64,000 nt of DNA from Qipengyuania qiaonensis. GTDB taxonomy: Bacteria > Pseudomonadota > Alphaproteobacteria > Sphingomonadales > Sphingomonadaceae. Numbering within the stretch: position 1 is the first letter of the stretch; each line of letters starts with the position of its first letter. Of this stretch, positions 9,165 through 17,041 are shown in pieces. The stretch is from positions 248,001 through 312,000 of the forward strand of contig NZ_JAIGNO010000001.1 of the NCBI RefSeq assembly GCF_019711515.1, in the 5' to 3' direction. A program made the translations under genes and the position numbers. The notes under the pieces are model-generated. The model was not told where the DNA came from, searched no databases, and saw only the letters and a program-made list of their open reading frames with translations.

Positions 9165-9937
9165 CCGCGCAACGCTTCGAGGATTTGCGTGCGCAACCAG
9201 GCGCTCGCTTCTGTGGAAGAATACGCATGGTCGGCGCCCGAACAGCGCCTGATCCGCGGGTCTTCTGCGTCCCATCGCTCGGCAAATACCTGCGCGGTGC
9301 GGTCGGCATCCGCGAGAAGAATACGGATGGGACCGGCGAATCCGGCGATGCCCTCGCGCATTTCCCCCGCGAGCGAGGACGGTGCCGACTGCTTTTTCGA
9401 TGCCTGACGCAATCCGCGCGCGAGCTTCTTCAGGTCGACCTGCCCGGAGGCCAGCCTCAACAATTCGCGCGGGTTTTTGAGCTTCTCGACATAGCGTGAA
9501 CGCACGGCCGCTGGCGGAGGGGTATCGTCCTCGCCGTCCTCGATGGTCCACGGATTGCTCAGCACCAGCCCGTCGCATTCGGCACCGCCGGCGAGCATCA
9601 GCGCGCTGGCCGCATCGCAATTGCCGAAGCCGATCACCCGGTCGACCTGCAGCGCGAGTGCACGAAATGCATGAAGTGCGGTAGCTATATCTTTGCGAGA
9701 TCTGCGAAATTCGCGGTTCTCGCCTTCGCTGTCACCGATCCCGCGTCGGTCGAAGCGAACCACCGGAAAGCCGGCTCGCGCAATTTCCGCAGCAAGCCGG
9801 GCCTGCGAATTGAAGGCCCCGGCGCGGATTTCGTTGCCGCCGCTCACCAGCAGCAGTCCGGTCGTACCGGGCGCGCTATCGAGCGTCGCACCGCAGCGCG
9901 CGCCCTGGCATTCGAAGGAGAAGGCCAGACGCTTCAC
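9161..9937 (-). CDS. Exosortase A system-associated hydrolase 1 (alpha/beta fold)
   Basis: 258-residue alpha/beta hydrolase resembling the hydrolase 1 family found in exosortase A loci. The opening KRLAFSFECQG and the GLLLVSGGNEIRAGAF segment are typical, followed by RFDRRGIGDSEG. The position of the nucleophile elbow reads GFGNCDAASAL, so Cys stands where Ser is usual; a late SGADHAYSS supplies the His. The GTG start at 9937 overlaps the stop of hydrolase 2 by four bases, and upstream in-frame sequence runs antisense-like through that gene. It is the last gene of the minus-strand arm of the exopolysaccharide locus. The substrate is unknown for the whole family. Confidence 0.88.
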   Translation of the reverse strand: MKRLAFSFECQGARCGATLDSAPGTTGLLLVSGGNEIRAGAFNSQARLAAEIARAGFPVVRFDRRGIGDSEGENREFRRSRKDIATALHAFRALALQVDRVIGFGNCDAASALMLAGGAECDGLVLSNPWTIEDGEDDTPPPAAVRSRYVEKLKNPRELLRLASGQVDLKKLARGLRQASKKQSAPSSLAGEMREGIAGFAGPIRILLADADRTAQVFAERWDAEDPRIRRCSGADHAYSSTEASAWLRTQILEALRG

Positions 9938-10614
9938 GCGCCGGGGGCCTCTGCCGCGATCATGGCAACGATGGCGTCGGCCTGTGCGGGATCGTGATCG
10001 TTTTCGGCGCGCAGCCAGAGCGGTTTGCCGCCCACGTCCGCCTGTTCGACAATCCTGTATCCCGATGGTGCAGCAAATTCGGTCGCCTCGATTTCGCAAA
10101 CGAGCTCCGGCCCAAGCGACCATCCGGCCAGATCGATACCGTTTTCCCGCGCGACTTCCATCAGCGCATCGGAACTCTCTTCGCGCCCAGCCTCTTTCGC
10201 GCTCAGTATGCGGGCGCGCAGCATGCTGCGCAGCACCTGTTGCGGCTTCGCCGGTGCGTACAGCCAACCGGCGCCATCTTCGGGCACGAGCCAGCAGCCG
10301 GACCGGACGGCAAGGATATCGGTCGCCCGGAAGTTTGCGGCAGCTGCGGCCACGCCGGCCCGCCAATGCGCAAGCGACTGTTTGTCGAAAGGTGCCAGAC
10401 TCTCGTTGCAGCCCGGCAGGTCTGGGAGGAAACTGTCGATCCCGCGACTGTTCAGTTTCCGCATGATTTCAGCAATTTGGTGCCGAAACTTGTTCGCCTC
10501 ATCGAATAACGGGCCGACGATCAGGAGCCGCTTCGCGCGCTTGGCATCGAAGCTCAGGACCATTTCCTCGCCGATGTGGCCATCCGGCATCGGGCAAGGC
10601 CATGTAGCGTACAT
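9934..10614 (-). CDS. Exosortase A system-associated hydrolase 2-like protein
   Basis: 226-residue protein in the position usually taken by hydrolase 2 of exosortase A loci. The N-terminal half keeps a recognisable alpha/beta pattern: LLIVGPLFDEANKFRHQ corresponds to the EMNKxR region of the family, and FLPDLPGCNES to its DLxGCGDS segment. The expected nucleophile elbow is replaced by AVRSGCWLVP, and I cannot point to a full catalytic triad, so it may be a non-catalytic or strongly diverged member. The ATG at 10614 follows the acyl carrier protein gene by eight bases. Assignment rests on context as much as on sequence. Confidence 0.75.
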   Translation of the reverse strand: MYATWPCPMPDGHIGEEMVLSFDAKRAKRLLIVGPLFDEANKFRHQIAEIMRKLNSRGIDSFLPDLPGCNESLAPFDKQSLAHWRAGVAAAAANFRATDILAVRSGCWLVPEDGAGWLYAPAKPQQVLRSMLRARILSAKEAGREESSDALMEVARENGIDLAGWSLGPELVCEIEATEFAAPSGYRIVEQADVGGKPLWLRAENDHDPAQADAIVAMIAAEAPGA

Positions 10615-10622
10615 GCCGGACG

Positions 10623-10925
10623 TCAGCTTTCGATCACCTTGGCTTCGGCGAAGGCTAGCAGACCGCTATAGCTTTCCAGCATCTCGCCATCGACATCCTC
10701 GTCCTCGATGACGATATCGAGGCGATCCTCCATCTCGGTCAGCAGACCTGCGACCGCCATGGAATCGAGTTCGGGCAGATGGCCGAACAGCCCGGTGTCG
10801 CCATCGAACCCATCGACCTGCGCCTGGTCGAGCCCGAGAACGTCCCGCAGGATTGCGCGCAGCGTCTGGTCGATATCGCTGCGGCTCGGCCCGGTCGGCT
10901 CGGCTTGTGCAGTTTCGGCGGTCAT
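10623..10925 (-). CDS. Acyl carrier protein of the exosortase A locus
   Basis: 100-residue acyl carrier protein. Helix I is SDIDQTLRAILRDVLGL, and the phosphopantetheine attachment Ser lies in PELDSMAVAGL, followed by an acidic helix (EDRLDIVIEDEDVDGEML). The ATG at 10925 was chosen because a strong AAGGAGGGG ribosome site stands just before it; the longer frame from 10985 adds non-conserved residues. Carrier proteins of this kind accompany the AMP-forming ligase and PLP decarboxylase of exosortase A loci. Here they are on opposite strands around the same divergent start. The acyl or aminoacyl group carried is unknown. Confidence 0.9.
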   Translation of the reverse strand: MTAETAQAEPTGPSRSDIDQTLRAILRDVLGLDQAQVDGFDGDTGLFGHLPELDSMAVAGLLTEMEDRLDIVIEDEDVDGEMLESYSGLLAFAEAKVIES

Positions 10926-10959
10926 TCCTTGGGGTTCCCCTCCTTGGCAGGCGATGCCC

Positions 10960-11925
10960 TTAGCCGGGCCGATTATGCGGTGCAAGGTGGCGCACCAGCG
11001 CCTTGCCGATGGTGCGCCAGGCGCGCGGCTGCCGCCAATCGAGGCAAGTCAGACGATAGCGTGGGCGGTTCTGCTCCATCCAGTCGCGTTTATAGGCGTC
11101 GCTACCCGTACCGAAATCGACCAGATCGACCCCGTCGATATCGATCACATGCTCGAACAGGGCAGCGCTGAGCGTGGTACCGGCCGAAAGCGGTCTTGCC
11201 GCCTCGATATGGGCGAGTTTGTGGATATAGGCTGTGCCCTTTTCGACCGTCCAGAACTGCGCCGCGACGGGGACGCCATCGGCGCGAGCGATGCCGAGGC
11301 GAATGCGGCCATTATTGCCTTCGGCGCGGGCGAATGCTTCGAGTACGTCGGAACGCTCTTCCTCCGGTTTCCAGCTTTCGGCGTAGATAGCCTGATAGTC
11401 GGCCCAGGCCCGTTCGTCGAAGCGGGAGAAAATTTCGACCTCGATCTTCCTGGCCTTGCGCTTGAGCGTGGTCCGCATCTTGCCCGGGCGGCCCGCCCAA
11501 TACTCGGCGAAACTGCGACCTGCCACGGGAAGAACATGGTTCTCGTCGCACTGTTCGCGGATAACCAGCCACCCAGCCTCGCGAAACGCGACTTCGGTCC
11601 GCCCTGCGCTTCCATCGTCATCGGGGAGCGGGGCGAGCATGACCATGTATGTCCGCCGTCGAAGATCGCGGGCGATGGTCTGCAGCAATTCGCCCGAAGC
11701 GCCGATCGGTCGCCAGACGAAGCTGAACCAGGAAGTGAGGGCTTCGAGGCCGTCCTCACCCCGTTGAAGAGGCAGCAGGACTCGCTCCGTGCCGTCCTCC
11801 GCCATGGCGAAGAGCGGTCGTTCGAGTAGCGCGAACCATTCCAGCCTGTCGAAAGGCCCCGGCGCGGGCCAATCCAGCCCTTGCAGTTTGGTAACCGTCT
11901 CGTGATAGCTGACCGCGATGTTCAA
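10960..11925 (-). CDS. FemAB/GNAT-like acyl transferase of the exosortase A locus
   Basis: 321-residue GNAT-fold protein of the FemAB-like type. The C-terminal part contains YIHKLAHIEAARPLSAGTTL and VDFGTGSDAYKRDW, aligning with the VxFGxxxxxYKxxW core of this group; a similar block (FDFGRSKTGSG...FKKNW) occurs in the FemAB protein at 21930. The start is taken as TTG at 11925, because a GAAGGAAAT ribosome site precedes it by six bases and upstream ATGs would overlap the divergent ligase gene. A role adding an amino-acyl or acyl group to the polymer or its precursor is inferred from context. Confidence 0.82.
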   Translation of the reverse strand: MNIAVSYHETVTKLQGLDWPAPGPFDRLEWFALLERPLFAMAEDGTERVLLPLQRGEDGLEALTSWFSFVWRPIGASGELLQTIARDLRRRTYMVMLAPLPDDDGSAGRTEVAFREAGWLVIREQCDENHVLPVAGRSFAEYWAGRPGKMRTTLKRKARKIEVEIFSRFDERAWADYQAIYAESWKPEEERSDVLEAFARAEGNNGRIRLGIARADGVPVAAQFWTVEKGTAYIHKLAHIEAARPLSAGTTLSAALFEHVIDIDGVDLVDFGTGSDAYKRDWMEQNRPRYRLTCLDWRQPRAWRTIGKALVRHLAPHNRPG

Positions 11926-11951
11926 CGGATTTCCTTCACATCGGAGCGTTA

Positions 11952-13466
11952 ATGCCTGATCCCACGCCATATCCGCTCGATCAACTGGCCGAGCGCGGGA
12001 GTGCACAGGCCCCTGCATTGGTGCTGCGCGACCGCACGCTTACCTTCGATGAGTTGAGGAATCGTGTCTCTCTGCTGGCCGGATGGCTCGCAAGCCGCGC
12101 CGACAGAGGCGATCGTATCGCCAGCTGGGCGGTAAAGGGCGAGCTGACCTGTCTTCTGCCGCTCGCTGCGGCGAGGGCGGGGCTGGTGCATGTTCCTGTC
12201 AACCCGCTGCTCAAACGGGCGCAGGTCGCGCATATCCTTGCCGATAGCGGGTCGGTCCTGCTGATGGGCACCAAGGCGCGTTTGACGTCGCTGGAAGATG
12301 GCGACGTGCCGCGGGGATGCGACGTCATCGACGAGAACGACGTCTTTGCGCTGGCCGAGGCGGAAGCGGCGATGCTGCCGCCATCGAACCGCGACCCCGA
12401 CGAACTGGCCGCGATCCTCTATACCAGCGGCTCCACTGGCAAGCCCAAGGGCGTGATGCTCAGCCATGCGAACATGTGGCTGGGTGCCGTCAGTGTGGCG
12501 CATTACCTCGGCATTGCGGCGGATGACGTCGTGCTGGCAGTCCTGCCGTTCAGCTTCGATTATGGGCAGAACCAGCTGCTATCGACCTGGTATGCCGGCG
12601 GCTGTGTGGTGCCGCTCGACTACCTTTTCCCGCGCGATGTGGCGAAAGCCTGCGCGAAACATGGCGTCACGACGCTCGCGGCCGTGCCACCGCTCTGGGT
12701 CCAACTGACCGAGATCGAGTGGCCGCCCGAAACGATTGCCGGGATTCGCCGCCTGACCAATACGGGCGGCGCCCTGACGCGGGAACTGGTACACGATCTG
12801 CGCGCCCTCTTTCCCGATGCACGGTTGTTTCCGATGTACGGCCTGACCGAAGCGTTCCGCTCGACCTATCTCGATCCCTCACTGGTCGATACGCATCCGA
12901 CCTCGATGGGCAAGGCGATTCCCTTTGCGGAAATCCTCGCGATCGATGACAAGGGCGACGTCTGCGCCGCGGATGAAGAGGGCGAACTGGTTCATTGCGG
13001 GCCGCTGGTCGCGCATGGGTACTGGCGGGATCCGGAGCGTACGGCAGCGCGGTTCAGGCCTGCCCCGGCAGCTTCCAAATATGGCGGTATCGCGGTCTGG
13101 TCCGGCGACCGGGTGAAGCGCGATGCCGACGGCTTTCTCTATTTCGTCGGACGGCGCGACGCGATGATCAAGAGTTCGGGCAATCGCATCAGCCCGCAGG
13201 AGCTCGAAAGCGCGGCGCTGGCGACCGGACTGGTGGCCGAGGCAGTGGCGCTTGGCGTCAAGGACGAGCGGCTTGGCCATGCGATCCATCTCGTGGTCAG
13301 GCCTGCACCCCAGGCGGGAGACTACGAGACGGTGTTGCCGAAGGAGCTCAAAAGGGAGTTGCCGAACTTCATGCAGCCGCATGTGATCCACTGGCGTGAC
13401 ACGATGCCCCTCAACCCGAACGGCAAGATCGACCGGACTGCTCTGGCGGCGGAGATCGGTGCATGA
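11952..13466 (+). CDS. Acyl-CoA ligase (AMP-forming), exosortase A system-associated
   Basis: 504-residue ANL-superfamily enzyme that would activate a carboxylic acid as its adenylate and load it on CoA or on the adjacent carrier protein. The AMP-binding signature YTSGSTGKPKGVMLSH is at 157-172, MYGLTEAFRSTYL is the A5 region, and the catalytic lysine lies in NPNGKIDRTAL near the C-terminus. It is the first gene of the plus-strand arm. Only 26 bases separate it from the divergent TTG of the transferase gene. Its stop overlaps the decarboxylase ATG by four bases. The family always occurs in exosortase A loci, but its substrate has not been defined to my knowledge. Confidence 0.93.
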   Translation: MPDPTPYPLDQLAERGSAQAPALVLRDRTLTFDELRNRVSLLAGWLASRADRGDRIASWAVKGELTCLLPLAAARAGLVHVPVNPLLKRAQVAHILADSGSVLLMGTKARLTSLEDGDVPRGCDVIDENDVFALAEAEAAMLPPSNRDPDELAAILYTSGSTGKPKGVMLSHANMWLGAVSVAHYLGIAADDVVLAVLPFSFDYGQNQLLSTWYAGGCVVPLDYLFPRDVAKACAKHGVTTLAAVPPLWVQLTEIEWPPETIAGIRRLTNTGGALTRELVHDLRALFPDARLFPMYGLTEAFRSTYLDPSLVDTHPTSMGKAIPFAEILAIDDKGDVCAADEEGELVHCGPLVAHGYWRDPERTAARFRPAPAASKYGGIAVWSGDRVKRDADGFLYFVGRRDAMIKSSGNRISPQELESAALATGLVAEAVALGVKDERLGHAIHLVVRPAPQAGDYETVLPKELKRELPNFMQPHVIHWRDTMPLNPNGKIDRTALAAEIGA

Positions 13467-14689
13467 AGCCCTTGGGGCCCATCCCGGCCGGTTTCGAGGC
13501 GATAGACGGCGAGCTCGCGATCGGCGGCAGGCCGGTAAGCGGATGGGCCGAAGAGGCCGGAAGAACGCCGCTATTCCTGTATTCGCGGGATCGCATCGAG
13601 CGCCGCTTTGCTGAATTGCGCGCCGCCATGCCGGAGCAAATAAGGATCAATTATGCGATAAAGGCCAATAGTTTCGCGCCGCTTCTTACTTTCGTTTCGA
13701 CACTTGCCGATGGGCTCGATATCGCATCTGGCGGCGAGCTGGAGATGGTGCGCGCGGTGGGGTTCGATCTGTCGCGGGTGAGCTTTGCCGGGCCGGGCAA
13801 GCGCGATGTCGAACTCGAAGCGGCGATTTCCGCCGGTGTCACGCTCAATCTCGAAAGCGAGGCCGAAGCCGGTCGCGCGATCGCCATTGCCGAACGTCTC
13901 GGGGCGAGGCCGCGGCTCGCAATACGCGTCAATCCCGACTTCGAACTCAAGGGGTCGGGCATGAAGATGGGCGGCGGGGCCAAGCCCTTCGGTATCGATG
14001 CGGAGCGCGTTCCGGAGCTGATCCGGCACATCGTCGATGCCGGCTGCGACTTTCGCGGGCTGCATATCTTCACCGGGAGCCAGGCGCTGTCGGCCGAAGC
14101 GGTCATCGACATGCAGGCGAAGGTGCTCGACTGCGCCGATCGTCTCGCGGGCGAAGCGGACGTGACACTGCCCAAGCTCAATATGGGCGGCGGTTTCGGC
14201 ATCCCCTATTTCCCGGGAGACGAACCGCTCGATATCGGCAGCGTCGGCGCCGCGCTGGAGCAGCGGTTCACGGAGCTGCCGGAGACGCTGGCCGAAGCTG
14301 AACTGTTTATCGAACTCGGGCGTTATCTCGTTGGCGAAGCTGGCGTTTATGTCGCACGCATCGTCGATCGCAAGGTGAGTTACGGCAAGACCTACCTCGT
14401 CACCGACGGGGGTCTGCATCACCAGCTTGCCGCCTCGGGCAATTTCGGCACAGTGGTGCGTCGCAACTATCCGGTCGCCATCGCCAGCCGGTTCACCGCG
14501 GATGCCGAGGAAGAGGCGAATGTGGTGGGTTGCCTGTGCACGCCGCTGGACCGGCTCGCCGACAAGGCGCACCTGCCACGCGCAGAGGTTGGCGACCTGG
14601 TCGCGGTGTTCTGTGCGGGGGCCTATGGCGCGAGCGCATCACCTAGTGCCTTTTTGGGACAGGGGCCCGCAATTGAGATGCTGGTCTAG
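13463..14689 (+). CDS. PLP-dependent decarboxylase, exosortase A system-associated
   Basis: 408-residue fold-type-III enzyme related to diaminopimelate and ornithine decarboxylases. The PLP lysine is in INYAIKANS (Lys67). The glycine-rich phosphate-binding loop appears as NMGGGFGIPYFPGDE, and the C-terminal signature as VFCAGAYGASASP with VGCLCTPLDRLA before it. The substrate is unknown; the family is regarded as making an amine used together with the ligase and carrier protein of the locus. It is translationally coupled to the ligase (ATGA). About 160 bases without a gene follow, so the export genes may have their own promoter. Confidence 0.93.
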   Translation: MKPLGPIPAGFEAIDGELAIGGRPVSGWAEEAGRTPLFLYSRDRIERRFAELRAAMPEQIRINYAIKANSFAPLLTFVSTLADGLDIASGGELEMVRAVGFDLSRVSFAGPGKRDVELEAAISAGVTLNLESEAEAGRAIAIAERLGARPRLAIRVNPDFELKGSGMKMGGGAKPFGIDAERVPELIRHIVDAGCDFRGLHIFTGSQALSAEAVIDMQAKVLDCADRLAGEADVTLPKLNMGGGFGIPYFPGDEPLDIGSVGAALEQRFTELPETLAEAELFIELGRYLVGEAGVYVARIVDRKVSYGKTYLVTDGGLHHQLAASGNFGTVVRRNYPVAIASRFTADAEEEANVVGCLCTPLDRLADKAHLPRAEVGDLVAVFCAGAYGASASPSAFLGQGPAIEMLV

Positions 14690-14850
14690 CGAAAACCCGC
14701 TACCCCAAAATTGCCGCGAAATCTGCGGGTTCGACGGCCTATAGCTAACAGTCTGTTCACCTATTTCGGGCAATAGCAATTCCAAACAGGGGACTATCGG
14801 GCGGATCGAACGTCCGGCGCTTCCCCGGAAAAATGCCAGGGAAACGAAGA
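14690..14850. other. Gene-free spacer before the export genes
   Basis: 161 bases between the decarboxylase stop and the export lipoprotein start. An imperfect stem can be drawn from AACCCGC near 14696 and GCGGGTT near 14725, but no T run follows. No promoter with good spacing is evident: TTGCCG at 14711 and TATAGC at 14740 are 23 bases apart, which is too far. A regulator site could be here but nothing can be named. Confidence 0.4.
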
Positions 14851-15495
14851 ATGCACCTCACCCGAACTGCCACGCTCCTTGCAGGATGCGCTGCTTCCAT
14901 GCTTGCCTTGGGAGGGTGCGCCAGCACTGGCGGTGCAGAATTGCCCCCTGCAACCTTCGTCGCCATGCAGGAAGGACCGGGCGAGGAATATGTCATCGGC
15001 CCGCTGGACGAACTGACAATTCACGTCTGGCGCAATCCCGAACTGGGTGCTGAGAAGATCCAGGTTCGCCCCGACGGCCGGATCACCATTCCGCTGGTCA
15101 AGGACATGCCGGCGGTGGGCAAGACGCCATCGATGCTGGAAGAGGATATCCGTCTCCAGCTCAGCCAGTATATCGAAGATCCGCTGGTTTCGGTCATCGT
15201 CAACGAGTTCGCGGGCACGTTCAGCCAGCAGGTTCGCATCGTCGGCGCGACCGAGAAGCCCGCATCGCTGCCTTATCGCGCGAACATGACCGTGCTCGAC
15301 GCGATGATCGCGGTCGGCGGTCTGTCCGAATTCGCCGCCGGCAATCGCGCAAAGCTGATCCGTTTCGACAAGCAGGCCGGCAGCCAGCGCGAATACTCGC
15401 TGCGTCTCACCGACCTGCTCAAGCGCGGTGACAGCGAAGCGAACGTGCTCCTCCAGCCGGGGGATGTCATCATCATCCCGGAAAGCACATTCTAA
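14851..15495 (+). CDS. Exopolysaccharide export outer-membrane lipoprotein (Wza-like), XrtA system
   Basis: 214-residue polysaccharide export protein. A lipoprotein signal peptide ends in the lipobox LGGC followed by ASTGG. Then comes the Poly_export domain: EYVIGPLDELTIHVWRNPEL, the RPDGRITIPLVKDM strand typical of Wza relatives, and one SLBB-like repeat (IVGATEKPASLPYRANMTVLD). The C-terminus ends LQPGDVIIIPESTF. The ATG at 14851 has AGGGA about eight bases upstream; an in-frame ATG at 14833 would add six residues. It would form the outer-membrane channel for the polymer. The chain-length protein begins 15 bases downstream. Confidence 0.93.
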   Translation: MHLTRTATLLAGCAASMLALGGCASTGGAELPPATFVAMQEGPGEEYVIGPLDELTIHVWRNPELGAEKIQVRPDGRITIPLVKDMPAVGKTPSMLEEDIRLQLSQYIEDPLVSVIVNEFAGTFSQQVRIVGATEKPASLPYRANMTVLDAMIAVGGLSEFAAGNRAKLIRFDKQAGSQREYSLRLTDLLKRGDSEANVLLQPGDVIIIPESTF

Positions 15496-15510
15496 GGGAC
15501 GCGCCCGGGC

Positions 15511-17028
15511 ATGCAGGAAGTCTTCGACGAAATCCGCAGCGCGCTGCACACGGTGTGGAACCGCCGCTGGGTCGCGCTGGCCGTGGCCTGGGGTGTCTGC
15601 ATCCTGGGCTGGCTCGCGATCGCCTTCATTCCCAACAGCTACGAGAGCCGTGCGCGGATTTATGTCGAACTGGAGGACGTGCTGTCCGAGCAGCTCGACA
15701 TTTCGGGCGACGGCAAGCAGGCGATCACCAAGGTCCGCCAGACGCTCGTTAGCGGGGTCAATCTGGAGCGCGTCGTCCGCACGACCAAGCTCGGCGAGAA
15801 AGTGGCGACCGACGCCGAAATGCAGACTGCGGTAAAAAACTTGACCGAGAATATCGTGGTCAAGAGCGAACAGGACAATCTGTTCGAGATTACCGCAACG
15901 GTGGGCAAATCCAGTCTCAGCGATGCGGAGAACGCGGCTCTGGCCAAAGATGTGGTGCAGAGCCTGATCGACATCTTTCGCGAATCCAACGTTGCCGGCA
16001 ATCGCGGCGACGTCGCCAGCACGATTACTTTCCTCGACAAGCAGCTCGACGATCGCAAACGCGAACTCGAAGCGGCGGAACAGCGCCGGCTGAATTTCGA
16101 GTCGCAATATCCCGACCTCGTCGGAGGGACCGCCAGCGTGACCGGTCGCCTGCAGGGCATGCGGACCGAAATGCGCGGTATCGACGCCGATATCGCAGCA
16201 GCCCAGAGTGCACTGGCGGCAATCAACGGGCAACTCACCAGCACGCCGCGTAACATCGTGACTGCCGATAGCGGCGGTGCCCGCAATGCACTCGCACAGG
16301 CGCAGTCCCAACTCGCCGCCATGCGTGCACGCGGTTTGACCGACAGCCATCCCGATATCCAATCGCAACGGCGTCAGATCGAAGCGCTGCGCGAACAGGC
16401 AGCGGATGAACCGGCGGGCGCGGGTGGATCGCCCAACCCGGCCTATACATCCTTGCAATCGATCCGGGCGGAGCGGCAGGCCAATGTTCAGGCGCTTGAA
16501 GCGCGCAAAGCCGCGTTGCAATCGGATATCTCGGCCCTGATCGCAGCACAGGCCGACGAACCGGCCGTGGCCGCCGAAGCCAATCGCATCAGCCGCGACT
16601 ACCAGGTGCTCAAGGACAAATATGACGAGTTGCTGAGGAACCGCGAGGAAATGCGCCTGCGCGGCCAGGTCGAAACCGAAAGAAGCGCTTTCAAGTTCGA
16701 GGTCATCGACCAGCCGACGGCTCCGCGCCGACCGGCGGCTCCCAATCGCCCGCTTTTGCTTTTCGCCGTGCTGATCTTCGGTATCGGCGCCGGTGCGGCA
16801 GTGGCCTTCGTGATGGGACAGCTCAAATCGAGCTTCACGACCGCCGAGAAGCTCCAGCGTACACTCGACCTGCCGGTAATCGGCACTATTTCGCGGTCCA
16901 TGACCGAAGCCGGAAGGCGCAACGAGCAGCTGCGGTTGAAGCAGTTTCTCGCGGGAGCGGGCGGGCTTGGGGCGATCTGCTTCCTGCTGTTGGCAGTCGA
17001 GATGATCCAGGTCGGATCGGTAGCCTGA
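15511..17028 (+). CDS. Polysaccharide chain-length determinant (Wzz-type), XrtA system
   Basis: 505-residue inner-membrane co-polymerase. It has one transmembrane segment near 20-40, a Wzz domain opening SYESRARIYVELEDVLSEQ, and a long periplasmic coiled coil (about 180-370) rich in Glu, Arg and Gln. A second transmembrane segment follows LFAVLIFGIGAGAAVAF (about 415-430), and a third hydrophobic stretch closes the protein. It lacks a kinase domain; that is encoded by the next gene, 13 bases on, the split arrangement usual in exosortase A loci. It would control polymer length with the adjacent autokinase. Confidence 0.93.
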   Translation: MQEVFDEIRSALHTVWNRRWVALAVAWGVCILGWLAIAFIPNSYESRARIYVELEDVLSEQLDISGDGKQAITKVRQTLVSGVNLERVVRTTKLGEKVATDAEMQTAVKNLTENIVVKSEQDNLFEITATVGKSSLSDAENAALAKDVVQSLIDIFRESNVAGNRGDVASTITFLDKQLDDRKRELEAAEQRRLNFESQYPDLVGGTASVTGRLQGMRTEMRGIDADIAAAQSALAAINGQLTSTPRNIVTADSGGARNALAQAQSQLAAMRARGLTDSHPDIQSQRRQIEALREQAADEPAGAGGSPNPAYTSLQSIRAERQANVQALEARKAALQSDISALIAAQADEPAVAAEANRISRDYQVLKDKYDELLRNREEMRLRGQVETERSAFKFEVIDQPTAPRRPAAPNRPLLLFAVLIFGIGAGAAVAFVMGQLKSSFTTAEKLQRTLDLPVIGTISRSMTEAGRRNEQLRLKQFLAGAGGLGAICFLLLAVEMIQVGSVA

Positions 17029-17041
17029 GGGGAGCGTGTCA

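Noticed and set aside
14711..14745. TTGCCG and TATAGC as a promoter for the export genes
   Set aside because: The boxes are 23 bases apart, too far for a sigma-70-type promoter.
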